From: Dyella sp. SG609
GTDB taxonomy: Bacteria; Pseudomonadota; Gammaproteobacteria; Xanthomonadales; Rhodanobacteraceae
DNA: 64,000 nucleotides
Direction of reading: 5' to 3'
Assembly: GCF_012275375.1 (NCBI RefSeq)
Contig: NZ_JAAZQJ010000012.1
Location: forward strand, 93,493 to 157,492
The notes beneath the pieces were generated by a model. The model saw only the letters and a program-made list of their open reading frames with translations, did not search any database and had not been told where the DNA came from. Below are positions 27,638 through 35,845 of the stretch, piece after piece (position 1 is the stretch's first letter; each line of letters begins with the position of its first letter). Made by a program: the position numbers and the translations under genes.

Positions 27638-29110
27638 TCATTGCCGGAGCGTGGGCCCCTGCTGTTGCTGCTGCGGGTTCGGCGGCGGCTGCTGCGTCGG
27701 CGCGGGCGTGGCCTGCTGCTGTTGCTGCTGCGCCTGCAGCTGCCGGTTGGCCTGCTGGCCTTGCGCAAGCAGGGCCTGGCCTTCGCCCGATTGCGCGTAC
27801 GACTGCGCGATCTGCCGCGAAGCCGCATCGTTCTGCGTGGCCGCGGCGCGGGTCAGCGCCTCGAACTGGTCGTTGACCGAGGGCGCCGCGACCGGCTGCT
27901 GCGGCGACGACGGCGTCGGCGCCTGCTGTTGCCCCTGTGCCTGTTGCCCCTGCGGCACCGGACCGATCGTGACCGGCTGGCGCGGATAGGCCTTGCTCAG
28001 CTCTTCGTTGACCGGCTCCGCACTGGTGCGCGTGCCGACGCCGTTCCATTCCTTCTTCGGCACCAGCACGGTGTTGTAGCCGGCCGGCGTGTTGCGGTCC
28101 ACCTGGTTGAAGCGGTACAGCAGCATGCCCTGTTCCGAGCGGTGCACCACGTTCATGCCCGGATCGGTCGGCACCTGCGCCTTCTGCAGGAACGGCTTGT
28201 CGCTCACCGTGTTGAGGTAATCGACCATCAGGTTGTTGCTGCGCACCGCCAGGCCGTCGCGGTGGTAGCTGCCGCCGATGTCCGAATGCGCGCCCGCCAC
28301 GGTGACGCCGAGGAAACGGCCGTCCTTGCTTTCGCCCGGCGGGATGATGTGGTCGACCTTGAACAGCCCGCGGCGCTCGTCCGCGGCGATGATCTGGAAG
28401 CCGGAAATCACCGAGGGCGGCGGCCGGCGATCGTGCTTCTGCGGCACGCCGGTGCCGACCGGATCGAACAGGCCCTCGACCTGGGCGACCTTGCCCGCTT
28501 CTTCCAGCCGCGGCTTGGAGTACTGCGCGTTCTTGATCATGCCGTCGCGCTCGTACGTGTACCTGGCGCCGCTCGGATCCTCGATGCCGCGCTCTTCCAC
28601 CAGCCGGGTGAAGCCGGCCGCCTGTTCGGCGCCGCGGCTGAAGCCGATGCTGACCACGCTGATCTTGGCCTCGGGGTCCTCGCGCCGCCACTGCTTGGAC
28701 TGCTCGATGAACTGCTTGTACATCTCCTCGGTGCGGCGCTCGTAGGTGTATCCGCGCATGCCGTCCAGGGTCTTGGTGACGCCGTTGTCCTGGGTGCCCG
28801 GGCCGGCCAGGTAGCCGGACACGATGCTGCGGTCGCCGCCGCGGTTGCGCTCCTGGATCTGCGCATGGATCTTGGCCACGTTGGTGGCGTGTTCCGGATC
28901 GTGCGCCACGTCGTTGCCGGTGCCGTCGAACGCCGCCACGAACACGCGCTCGTGCGGGTTGTTGGCGTGGATCAGCACGGGCGCCTCGAACTTCGCCAGC
29001 TGGTCGCGCGCGGTGTCGTAGCTCTGCAGGCGGGCGGCGTCGGCGGGGTAAGTGCCTACGCCGTCGTTGAGTATCCCGTCCGCGTCGGGCTTGTGGGTTT
29101 CCTTGGGCAT
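27638..29110 (-). CDS. DUF2235 alpha/beta-hydrolase, Tle1-like phospholipase effector candidate
   Basis: 490 residues. The DUF2235 core has FDGTGND at 61-67, nucleophile elbow GFSRGA with Ser158, LFDPVGTG with Asp216, and GAHSDIGG with His275: a complete Ser-Asp-His triad as in type VI secretion lipase Tle1. After about residue 375 the protein becomes a low-complexity tail very rich in Gln and Pro. GGAG lies 7 bases before the ATG. It sits between a secreted small protein (upstream) and a membrane protein (downstream). No VgrG, PAAR or Hcp gene is in the window, so the secretion route is open; a type IV (X-Tfe) effector is the alternative. Confidence 0.8.
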   Translation of the reverse strand: MPKETHKPDADGILNDGVGTYPADAARLQSYDTARDQLAKFEAPVLIHANNPHERVFVAAFDGTGNDVAHDPEHATNVAKIHAQIQERNRGGDRSIVSGYLAGPGTQDNGVTKTLDGMRGYTYERRTEEMYKQFIEQSKQWRREDPEAKISVVSIGFSRGAEQAAGFTRLVEERGIEDPSGARYTYERDGMIKNAQYSKPRLEEAGKVAQVEGLFDPVGTGVPQKHDRRPPPSVISGFQIIAADERRGLFKVDHIIPPGESKDGRFLGVTVAGAHSDIGGSYHRDGLAVRSNNLMVDYLNTVSDKPFLQKAQVPTDPGMNVVHRSEQGMLLYRFNQVDRNTPAGYNTVLVPKKEWNGVGTRTSAEPVNEELSKAYPRQPVTIGPVPQGQQAQGQQQAPTPSSPQQPVAAPSVNDQFEALTRAAATQNDAASRQIAQSYAQSGEGQALLAQGQQANRQLQAQQQQQQATPAPTQQPPPNPQQQQQGPTLRQ

Positions 29111-29122
29111 GGTGCAGCTCCT

Positions 29123-29737
29123 TTAGTAAGTCCTGCTCCAGACCAGGAAGATGTCTTTCCTGAAGTCGCTGTCCTTGTTGCCCGGGACCTGCGGCTGCCG
29201 GGTGGGAATGAACATCGCGGTGTAGACGTTGATGGTGCGGTCGTCCACTTCCAGGTAGATGTCCGGCGCGCCGGCCACGGGGCCGGAATAGAAGTCGGTC
29301 ATCGCTTCCTTGGGCACGTTGTGCCAGATCAGCTCGTCCTTGAAGATCTGCGCGATGTCGACCTTGGCCTCGTGCGCCGTGCCGTCCTTGGATTTCCAGC
29401 GGACTTCGGCCGGCGCCGGGAAGTTGCTGATGCCCAGTTCCGCCGAGCCCCAGCCTTCGCGGTAATCGCCGGCGGGCTTGGGCGGCGAAGCTTCGTCCGC
29501 GGCCTTCTGCACCTGGTAGCGGCCGTTGTACATGACGCTGCAGCCGATGGTGTCGTAGCAGAACGCCTCGAAGTTATGGCGCTTGAAATGGAGCGGTACC
29601 TGGCGGGTCAGAGCCGGCGCCGGTGCCGCAGTTCCCTGCGTGTCGTCGAGTGACATGGCGAAAACACATCCTGTAGAGAGAGAAACCGTGAGGCCCAGTA
29701 CGAGCGAGGCCTGAAGCCGGAGGGCTGAAGTGCGCAT
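29123..29737 (-). CDS. Exported partner of the DUF2235 lipase, immunity protein candidate
   Basis: 204 residues with a signal peptide; the region STGC (Cys24) is a poor lipobox, and cleavage after VFA is an alternative, so lipidation is uncertain. The mature domain carries FCYDTIGCSVMYNG with two Cys, GWGSAELGISNFPAP and a C-terminal strand pair, a beta-rich small protein. It ends 12 bases before the lipase start. Periplasmic immunity proteins of Tle1-type lipases are typically encoded next to them and are small lipoproteins of this size. The role is inferred from position. Confidence 0.6.
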   Translation of the reverse strand: MRTSALRLQASLVLGLTVSLSTGCVFAMSLDDTQGTAAPAPALTRQVPLHFKRHNFEAFCYDTIGCSVMYNGRYQVQKAADEASPPKPAGDYREGWGSAELGISNFPAPAEVRWKSKDGTAHEAKVDIAQIFKDELIWHNVPKEAMTDFYSGPVAGAPDIYLEVDDRTINVYTAMFIPTRQPQVPGNKDSDFRKDIFLVWSRTY

Positions 29738-29852
29738 GCGAGCAATCCCTTGTCTTCGTGTCGGCCATGCGGAGTCCGATGGCCCCGGCCATCTTACCGC
29801 GCTGCGCCAGCGTGGCCAGTTTCGACCGGCCAGTCAGCGAAGTACCGCACAT

Positions 29853-29987
29853 TCGTCATCCCGGCGCAGGCCGGGATCCAGTGACGATACCGGCTGGTTG
29901 TCGCGAAAGCCCAAAAGCTGAACCTTACGACCTTCACGCACAAGCCAGCGCGTCGCTACTGGATCCCGGCCTGCGCCGGGATGACGA
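29853..29987. repeat. Paired REP-like palindromes, CCGGCCTGCGCCGG family
   Basis: Two copies of the palindrome in inverted orientation: TCGTCATCCCGGCGCAGG at the left and its complement CCTGCGCCGGGATGACGA at the right, both continuing into a GGATCC-AGT flank. They enclose about 70 bases. Related to 7095-7124. Confidence 0.75.
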
Positions 29988-30002
29988 GGGGGGAGGGTGA
30001 CG

Positions 30003-31040
30003 TCAGGGTGCGAGGTACGGCCGGGCGATCGCCATGGCCGTCCGGTACGGCTCCGGATCGTTGCGGTTGCTCAGCAGGATCACCGTCAGATGCTGCTTCG
30101 GCCAGCGCACGATCACGTTGCGGAAGCCGATGCTTTCGCCGGAATGCCAGCGCACGTCGCCATGGATGCGCCAGCCATAGCCATAGGCGTCGACGTCTTC
30201 TTCACCCGTGACCTGGTTCTGCGCGGCGAAGGCCAGGGCGCGCGAGCTGTCCTTGAGCAGGCGGCCGTCGTAGAGCGCGGCGTCCCAGCGCGCCAGGTCG
30301 TCGATGGAGGAATAGATGCCGCCGTCGCCGCGGGTGGCGCTGGTGAGGTCCTGGTCGGTGCGCACCCAGCGGCCGTCCTGCTGGCTGTAGCCGTAGGCGC
30401 GGTGCGCGGGCTGCGGGCCGTCCGCTTCGCGCAGCAGGGTGTGGTCCATATGCAGTGGCTTGAAGATGCGCTGGCGCAGGAACTCGGGCAGGCGCTGGCC
30501 GGAGGCGCGTTCGACGATCAGCCCCAGCAGCACGTAGCCGCTGTTGCTGTAGCGGTAGCCGGTGCCGGGCGCGAAATAGCCGCGCGTCTCGGCCGACAGC
30601 ATGCGCAGCACGTCGCCGTCGTTGAGCTGCCTGGTGGTGCCGGGCGGCATCAGGTCTTCGTAATCGATCAGGCCGGACGCATGCGAGAGCAGGTGATGGA
30701 TGGTGATGCCCTGGTCGCTCGCCGGCAGCGAAGGCAGCCAGCGGCGTACCGAATCGCCGAGTTTCAGCTTGCCGTCTTCCGCCAGCAGCAGGATGGCGGC
30801 GGCGGTGAACTGCTTGCTCATCGAGGCCAGCCGGTAGTTGGTGGCTGGCGTGGCGGCCACGCCGTGTTCCAGGTCGGCGTAGCCGTAGGCCCTGCGCAGC
30901 AGCGGCTTGCCGTCCTTCAGCACCAGCAGCGAGGCGCCGGGGACTTTGCCGGTGTAGGGCTGCATCGAGGTGTCGGCGTCGGCGGCGGGGGCGCGGGCGG
31001 AAAACAGCAGCAGCGCGGCAAGGAACGCGAAGTGGCGCAT
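30003..31040 (-). CDS. Periplasmic SxxK serine hydrolase (class C beta-lactamase fold)
   Basis: 345 residues. Signal peptide, then the three penicillin-binding-type motifs: S73-M-S-K76, Tyr164-Ser-Asn and a late HSGES in place of KTG. Such enzymes include D-Ala-D-Ala carboxypeptidases, D-aminopeptidases and esterases. It is the last gene of the leftward set and begins 12 bases after the VanX-like gene ends, which favours a role on D-amino acid peptides of peptidoglycan. Exact substrate unknown. Confidence 0.85.
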   Translation of the reverse strand: MRHFAFLAALLLFSARAPAADADTSMQPYTGKVPGASLLVLKDGKPLLRRAYGYADLEHGVAATPATNYRLASMSKQFTAAAILLLAEDGKLKLGDSVRRWLPSLPASDQGITIHHLLSHASGLIDYEDLMPPGTTRQLNDGDVLRMLSAETRGYFAPGTGYRYSNSGYVLLGLIVERASGQRLPEFLRQRIFKPLHMDHTLLREADGPQPAHRAYGYSQQDGRWVRTDQDLTSATRGDGGIYSSIDDLARWDAALYDGRLLKDSSRALAFAAQNQVTGEEDVDAYGYGWRIHGDVRWHSGESIGFRNVIVRWPKQHLTVILLSNRNDPEPYRTAMAIARPYLAP

Positions 31041-31052
31041 GGCGGGTCCCGG

Positions 31053-31814
31053 TCAGCGGATCGGCAGGTCGTAGTAGGTGTCGGGCGCCGGTTCCGGCTC
31101 GAGCGTGTAATGCCACCACTCGAACGCGTAGTTGCGGAAGCCGCCGCGGCGCATCGCCTCGCGCAGCAGGTCGCGATGGGCGCGCTGTGCGGGCGTGACG
31201 TCCGGGTTGTCGGTATTGGCCAGCGGGTCGAAGTAGTCGAACGGCGTGCCCATGTCGAGTGGCGCGCAGTGCTCGTCGCGCGCATCGCATTGCATCAGGG
31301 TGAGGTCCATGGTGGCGCCGCGGCTGTGGCCCGAGCGCGGCGCGATGTAGTCGCCGAGCAGCACGCGCTTGTCGAGATGGGGATAGTGCGCGGCCTTCGT
31401 GCGCTGGTCGGCCAGGTCGCCGCCCCAGCGCACGAAATGGCTGACGGCGCGGGCCGGACGGTAGCAGTCCCACAGCAGCAGGCGCTGGTGCTTGGCGTGC
31501 AGGTCGCGTTCGACCTTGGCCAGCGCCGCGGCCGCGGGGCGCAGCAGATAGCACTTCGCCGCCGCGTAGCCGTCGACCGGCGTGCCGACGAAGTTGTCGC
31601 TGCCGGCGTACTTGATGTCCTCGGCGATATCCGGCGCCAGCGTGCGGATATCCACCAGGTTCGCCTGCGCCAGCGTGCCGGTGGCGACGGGCGGCTTCGC
31701 GGCCGGCGCGGCGCAGCCGCACAGCAGCGCGGCGGCCAGCAGCGCCAGCCGCCTAGTCGCAGCCGCGTACGCGCTTGAACGCGAGATCTTCGAAGTCGTA
31801 GCTGAAATCGGCAT
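31053..31814 (-). CDS. ddpX: D-alanyl-D-alanine dipeptidase, VanX/DdpX family
   Basis: Zinc enzyme that hydrolyses D-Ala-D-Ala to two D-Ala. 253 residues. It has a signal with lipobox-like LLCGC (Cys34), so it may be an exported lipoprotein. Catalytic residues are visible: Arg119 in CYRP, zinc ligands His163 and Asp170 in SGHSRGATMD, Glu232 and zinc ligand His235 in EWWHY. The ATG at 31814 overlaps the upstream hydrolase gene by 62 bases; no other start codon lies between the overlap and the hydrophobic core, so the overlap looks real. A 12-base gap leads to the next hydrolase gene. Confidence 0.9.
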   Translation of the reverse strand: MPISATTSKISRSSAYAAATRRLALLAAALLCGCAAPAAKPPVATGTLAQANLVDIRTLAPDIAEDIKYAGSDNFVGTPVDGYAAAKCYLLRPAAAALAKVERDLHAKHQRLLLWDCYRPARAVSHFVRWGGDLADQRTKAAHYPHLDKRVLLGDYIAPRSGHSRGATMDLTLMQCDARDEHCAPLDMGTPFDYFDPLANTDNPDVTPAQRAHRDLLREAMRRGGFRNYAFEWWHYTLEPEPAPDTYYDLPIR

Positions 31815-33294
31815 CGGGATCGACCTTGCTCATCTGCAGGTTGCCGGACTTGCCGGTGGGTGCATGCAGCCAGGCTTCGGCGTCGCCGTGCTCCCACTGC
31901 ACCAGGTAGCCGTGGCCCACGCGCATCACCGGGCCGCGCAGGCGAGGGGATTTGACCGCTTCGAATGCCACGCCGTCGCCGCTCGGGCACAGGCGCGCTT
32001 CGCCGAACCAGGGATCGCGCCATACGCCAAGCAGGCCGGCCAGTTCCTTGCGCGTGGCGGCTTGGCGTCTGGACGTATCGGGCACGCGCGACGCGTGGCG
32101 GTGGCTTTCCTTCGCGGCGAGTTCGTCCGCATAGGCGGCGACGCTGCGTGCTTTCTCCGGCGCGGTGAACTGCTTCAGCAGCACTTCGACCAGCACGGTG
32201 CGTGCGTCTTCCGCATCGCCGTTGATCAGCACCACGAAACCGTCGCGCCGGCCCGGCACCAGGTACAGCGCCGAATACATGCCCGACAGCGTGCCGGTAT
32301 GCGATACGGTCTGCACGCCATCCACATCGGCGATGCGCCAGCCATAGCCGTAGGCATACAGCTTGGTGCCATCCCAGGCGCGGCGCTGCGCGGAGATCGG
32401 CATCGGCGTGTACGGCGTCCACAGCGGGTCGCGCTGCGCCTGCGGCAGCCAGGCCAGCTGCTGTGGCGTCGGCGCCAGCCATTGGCGCGCCCAGATCAGC
32501 ATGTCATCGAGGCTGCACTGCACGCCGCCGGCCGCTTCCATGGTGGTGGGGTGCACCACGGGGTCGGTGGGCGCAAGCGGTACGAAGCCGTCACCGCGGC
32601 TTGCATGCGGCACCGCGACCGGCGCCAGCGCATCGCGGCGCCAGGTACCGACCTGGCAGCGTGCCAGCCCGAGCGGTTCGAACACTTCGCGGCGCAGCAG
32701 CGTTTCATACGGCGCGCCGCCCGCGGCGGCAGCGACTTCGCCCGCCACCACGTAGAGCAGGTTGTCGTACGCATAGCCGGCACGGAAGCTGTAGCGCGGC
32801 TTCAGATAGGCCAGCGCGGCGACGATGTCCTGGCGGGTGAAGCCGTTCGGCTCCGGCCACAGCATCAGATCGCCCGCGCCTTCGCCCAGCCCGCTGCGAT
32901 GCGTCAGCAGGTCGCCGACCTGCATATGCTCGGTCACCCATGGGTCGTACATACGGAAAGCCGGAATCCAGCGCTTCACCGGATCGTCCCAGCGCAGCTT
33001 GCCCTGCTGCACCAGGCGCGCGAGCAGGGCGGAGGTCATCGCCTTGCTGTTGGAGGCGATCTTGAACAGCGCATCGGGGGTGACCGGCTGGCCGGATCCC
33101 AGCGCCAGTTCGCCCGCGGTATGCCGGTACACGACTTCGCCGTTCTCGATCACGCCGACGGCGATGCCGGGCAGGCGATAGCGCGCCACCACGGCGTCGA
33201 CCAGCGGATCGAAGCGGTCCTTCGGCGTCTGCGCCTGCACCGCACCGGCGGCGAGCAGCAGTGCGATCGACAGGACTTCAGCGAGCCGGCGCAT
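31753..33294 (-). CDS. Periplasmic SxxK serine hydrolase with C-terminal DUF3471-like domain
   Basis: 513 residues. Signal peptide (ending VQAQ), S81-N-S-K84, Tyr176-Asp-Asn and a HTGTLSG third motif define the beta-lactamase/D-aminopeptidase fold (about 25-380). A beta domain of the DUF3471 kind follows (about 415-513). D-aminopeptidase DAP-type enzymes share this build. The start at 33294 overlaps the dipeptidase stop by 17 bases; upstream frame would lack a signal peptide at the N-terminus. It is distinct from the hydrolase at 30003. Confidence 0.83.
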   Translation of the reverse strand: MRRLAEVLSIALLLAAGAVQAQTPKDRFDPLVDAVVARYRLPGIAVGVIENGEVVYRHTAGELALGSGQPVTPDALFKIASNSKAMTSALLARLVQQGKLRWDDPVKRWIPAFRMYDPWVTEHMQVGDLLTHRSGLGEGAGDLMLWPEPNGFTRQDIVAALAYLKPRYSFRAGYAYDNLLYVVAGEVAAAAGGAPYETLLRREVFEPLGLARCQVGTWRRDALAPVAVPHASRGDGFVPLAPTDPVVHPTTMEAAGGVQCSLDDMLIWARQWLAPTPQQLAWLPQAQRDPLWTPYTPMPISAQRRAWDGTKLYAYGYGWRIADVDGVQTVSHTGTLSGMYSALYLVPGRRDGFVVLINGDAEDARTVLVEVLLKQFTAPEKARSVAAYADELAAKESHRHASRVPDTSRRQAATRKELAGLLGVWRDPWFGEARLCPSGDGVAFEAVKSPRLRGPVMRVGHGYLVQWEHGDAEAWLHAPTGKSGNLQMSKVDPDADFSYDFEDLAFKRVRGCD

Positions 33295-34486
33295 CGGCCG
33301 TCTGCTCCACCGCCCGCCACACGCGCAGCAGATTGCCGCCCCACAGCTTGGCGATGTCCGCATCGCTGAAACCGGCCTTGCGCAGCGCCGCGGTCACGTT
33401 GCGGGTCTGGCTGGCGTCGCGCCAGCCGTCGATGCCGCCGCCGCCGTCGAAGTCCGAGGCGATGCCGACGTGGTCGATGCCGGCGACGTCGACCATATGG
33501 CGGATCTGCGCCAGGTAATCGTCGAGCGTCGGCAAGGGAAAGGCCTTGTCGATGCGCGCCATGCCTTGGACATACGCTGGCAGGAAATCGTGCTTCTCGC
33601 TGTCGTACTGCTTGTCGCCCGCCTGCTTGGCCACCTGCGCCTGCAAGGCCTTCTCGGCGAGTTCGCGGCCCGGATCCAGCTTCAGGAAGCCCTTGTAAGC
33701 CACCGCCTGCACCACGCCACCCTTTGCCGCGATCGCACGCAGCAGATCGTCCGGCAGGTTGCGCGGATGGTTGACCAGCGCGTGCGCGCCGGAATGCGAG
33801 GCGATGACCGGCGCCTTCGACAGCGCCAGCACGTCGCGCACGCAGGCATCCGAACTGTGCGAGACATCGACCATGATGCCCAGCCGGTTGGCGCGCTCCA
33901 CCACCTGCTTGCCGAACGCACTCAGCCCTGCGTCGCTCAGCGGCGGATCGCCCAGCTCGGCGGTGGGCATCGAGCTGGTGCAAAGATCGTTGTGGCCGAC
34001 GTGGGTGAGGCCGATATAGCGCGCGCCCTGGGCGAACACCCAGTCCATGTTCTTCAGGTCGTGGCCGAGCGAATAGCCGTTCTCGATGCCGATCATCGCC
34101 GACAGCACGCCGGCCTTGCGGTTGGCGATGACTTGTTCCGGCGTGGTAGCCAGCTTGATGCGCCGCGGATAGCGCTGCACCAGCAGGTGGATGTCCTCGT
34201 ACTTGCGCCTGGCCTGCGCTACCGCCTTGGCATAGCCCTTGGCATTGAGCGGGCCCTGCTCGACGTAGATGACGAAGAACGCGGCGTTCAATCCGCCGCG
34301 TTCCATCTTGCCCAGGTCCACCTGCAGCGGGGTGTCGTGACCCGCGTCGAAACGCGGCTCGTGCATGTAGGCCAGCGGGATATCGACGTGGGTGTCGATG
34401 GTGACGGGCGGGTCCTCGCCCGCCGCGGCGGGGCCGGTCCACAGCAGCAGCGGCGCCAGCGCGCCGAGATAAGGCCATAGCTTCAT
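33278..34486 (-). CDS. Exported membrane dipeptidase, peptidase family M19
   Basis: 402 residues. Signal peptide to about residue 22, then the renal dipeptidase barrel: zinc ligands His33 and Asp35 in DTHVDIP, the bridging Glu in GIENG, His in DVSHSSD and His in ASHSGAHAL, and the DHVGIASDFDGGGG C-terminal site. M19 enzymes hydrolyse L-X/D-Y dipeptides, a good fit to peptidoglycan fragments. It overlaps the lysA-like stop by ATGA, so it is coupled to DAP decarboxylase. Confidence 0.9.
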   Translation of the reverse strand: MKLWPYLGALAPLLLWTGPAAAGEDPPVTIDTHVDIPLAYMHEPRFDAGHDTPLQVDLGKMERGGLNAAFFVIYVEQGPLNAKGYAKAVAQARRKYEDIHLLVQRYPRRIKLATTPEQVIANRKAGVLSAMIGIENGYSLGHDLKNMDWVFAQGARYIGLTHVGHNDLCTSSMPTAELGDPPLSDAGLSAFGKQVVERANRLGIMVDVSHSSDACVRDVLALSKAPVIASHSGAHALVNHPRNLPDDLLRAIAAKGGVVQAVAYKGFLKLDPGRELAEKALQAQVAKQAGDKQYDSEKHDFLPAYVQGMARIDKAFPLPTLDDYLAQIRHMVDVAGIDHVGIASDFDGGGGIDGWRDASQTRNVTAALRKAGFSDADIAKLWGGNLLRVWRAVEQTADAPAR

Positions 34487-35766
34487 GCGCTTTCCCAATG
34501 CGAGGCCGGCTGTTCGCCGGCGACCATGTCTTCGAGACTCTGCCGCCGCCGCACTATGGCATGGCGGCCGCGCTCGAGCAGCACCTCGGCGGCGAGCGGG
34601 CGCGAGTTGTAGGTGGACGCCATCGAGGCGCCGTAGGCGCCGGTGGTGCGGATCAGCACCAGGTCGCCGCTGCGCAGCTCGGGCAGCTCGCGTTCCACCG
34701 CGAAGGTGTCGCCGGTTTCGCAGACCGGGCCGACCACGTCGTAGCGGCAGTGCGGACGCGGTCCGTCGAGCAGGGGGACGATGTCGTGCCAGGCCTCGTA
34801 GAGGCTGGGGCGCAGCAGGTCGTTCATGGCCGCGTCGAGCACCAGGAAGCGGCGCCGGTCGCCCTGCTTCACGCGGATCACTCGAGTGAGCAGCACGCCG
34901 GCCTCGGCGACCAGATAGCGGCCGGGTTCCAGCAGCAGGCGCCCTTTGAATGCTCCCAGGGCTTCGCGGATGGCCGCGGCGTAGTCCGCCGGCGCGATCG
35001 GCACCTGGCCGTCCCGATAGCGCACGCCCAGGCCGCCGCCCACGTCGATGCTGGCGATGGCGTGGCCGGCGTCTTCCAGCTCGCGCCAGAACGCCGCCAC
35101 GCGCGCGAAGGCGAGGCGGAACGGTTCCACGCTGAGGATCTGCGAGCCGATATGCACGTGCAGGCCGTCCAGCCGTACGTTCGGGTGGCGCGCCGCCTGG
35201 TCGAACCAGCGGCGCGCCTCGTCGATGCTCACGCCGAATTTGTTTTCCGCCTTGCCGGTGGAAATCTTGGCGTGGGTCTGCGCGTCGACGTCGGGGTTGA
35301 TGCGCACCGCCGCATGCGCGGTGACGTGCAGTTCGGCCGCCATCTGCTGCAGCAGCTCCAGTTCGTCCGCCGATTCGACATTGAAGCGCTGGATGCCGGC
35401 GGCCAGGGCCTCGGCGATCTCGGCCGCGGTCTTGCCCACGCCGGAGAACACGATGCGCTGCGCCGGAATGCCCGCATGCAAGGCGCGCCATAGCTCGCCG
35501 GAGGAGACGATGTCCGCACCCACGCCCGCTTTCGCCATCAGCTGCAGGATGGCCAGATTGCTGTTCGCCTTGACGGCGTAGCACAGCGTGGCATCCAGGC
35601 CTTGCAGCGCCTGCTGCAAGCCATCGATGCGGGCGCGGATCGCGCTGGCGGAATAGGCGTGGAACGGGGTGGGGATGCGTTCGGCGAGGCGGCGCAGGTC
35701 GACGCCGTCGAACAGGGTGTCGGGGTGGAGCGCAGGTTCGGCGGGAAGGGACGAGGTGTGGGACAT
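34483..35766 (-). CDS. lysA: Diaminopimelate decarboxylase
   Basis: PLP enzyme that decarboxylates meso-diaminopimelate to L-lysine. 427 residues. PLP lysine is K66 in CYAVKANSN; the barrel motifs HVHIGSQI, IDVGGGLGVRY, LEPGRYLV and the Cys of GPVCETGD in the dimer active site are all present. The N-terminus carries a short unusual extension (about 30 residues before RIPTPFHAY). Position between a TonB receptor and an M19 peptidase is not where biosynthetic lysA normally sits, and suggests use of scavenged DAP. A separate biosynthetic copy may exist elsewhere. Confidence 0.9.
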   Translation of the reverse strand: MSHTSSLPAEPALHPDTLFDGVDLRRLAERIPTPFHAYSASAIRARIDGLQQALQGLDATLCYAVKANSNLAILQLMAKAGVGADIVSSGELWRALHAGIPAQRIVFSGVGKTAAEIAEALAAGIQRFNVESADELELLQQMAAELHVTAHAAVRINPDVDAQTHAKISTGKAENKFGVSIDEARRWFDQAARHPNVRLDGLHVHIGSQILSVEPFRLAFARVAAFWRELEDAGHAIASIDVGGGLGVRYRDGQVPIAPADYAAAIREALGAFKGRLLLEPGRYLVAEAGVLLTRVIRVKQGDRRRFLVLDAAMNDLLRPSLYEAWHDIVPLLDGPRPHCRYDVVGPVCETGDTFAVERELPELRSGDLVLIRTTGAYGASMASTYNSRPLAAEVLLERGRHAIVRRRQSLEDMVAGEQPASHWESA

Positions 35767-35783
35767 GTTTCTGCCGTGTGCTG

Positions 35784-35819
35784 AAAAAAAGGCGGCCCGA
35801 ACTCACGCGGGCCGCCTTG
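35784..35819 (-). terminator. Terminator after the TonB receptor gene
   Basis: On the minus strand: stem AAGGCGGCCCG / CGGGCCGCCTT with an eight-base loop followed by T7. It lies only 18 bases before the lysA start, so either it leaks or lysA has a promoter overlapping it; it would give the receptor a higher dose than the enzymes. Confidence 0.8.
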
Positions 35820-35845
35820 GGGAGTACACCTTCAGCGATGCATGC

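Noticed and set aside
27638..28020. Gln/Pro-rich tail of the DUF2235 protein as an XVIPCD type IV secretion domain
   Set aside because: The Gln-rich end is suggestive, but I cannot see the conserved inner motifs of that domain, so it is only kept as an alternative.
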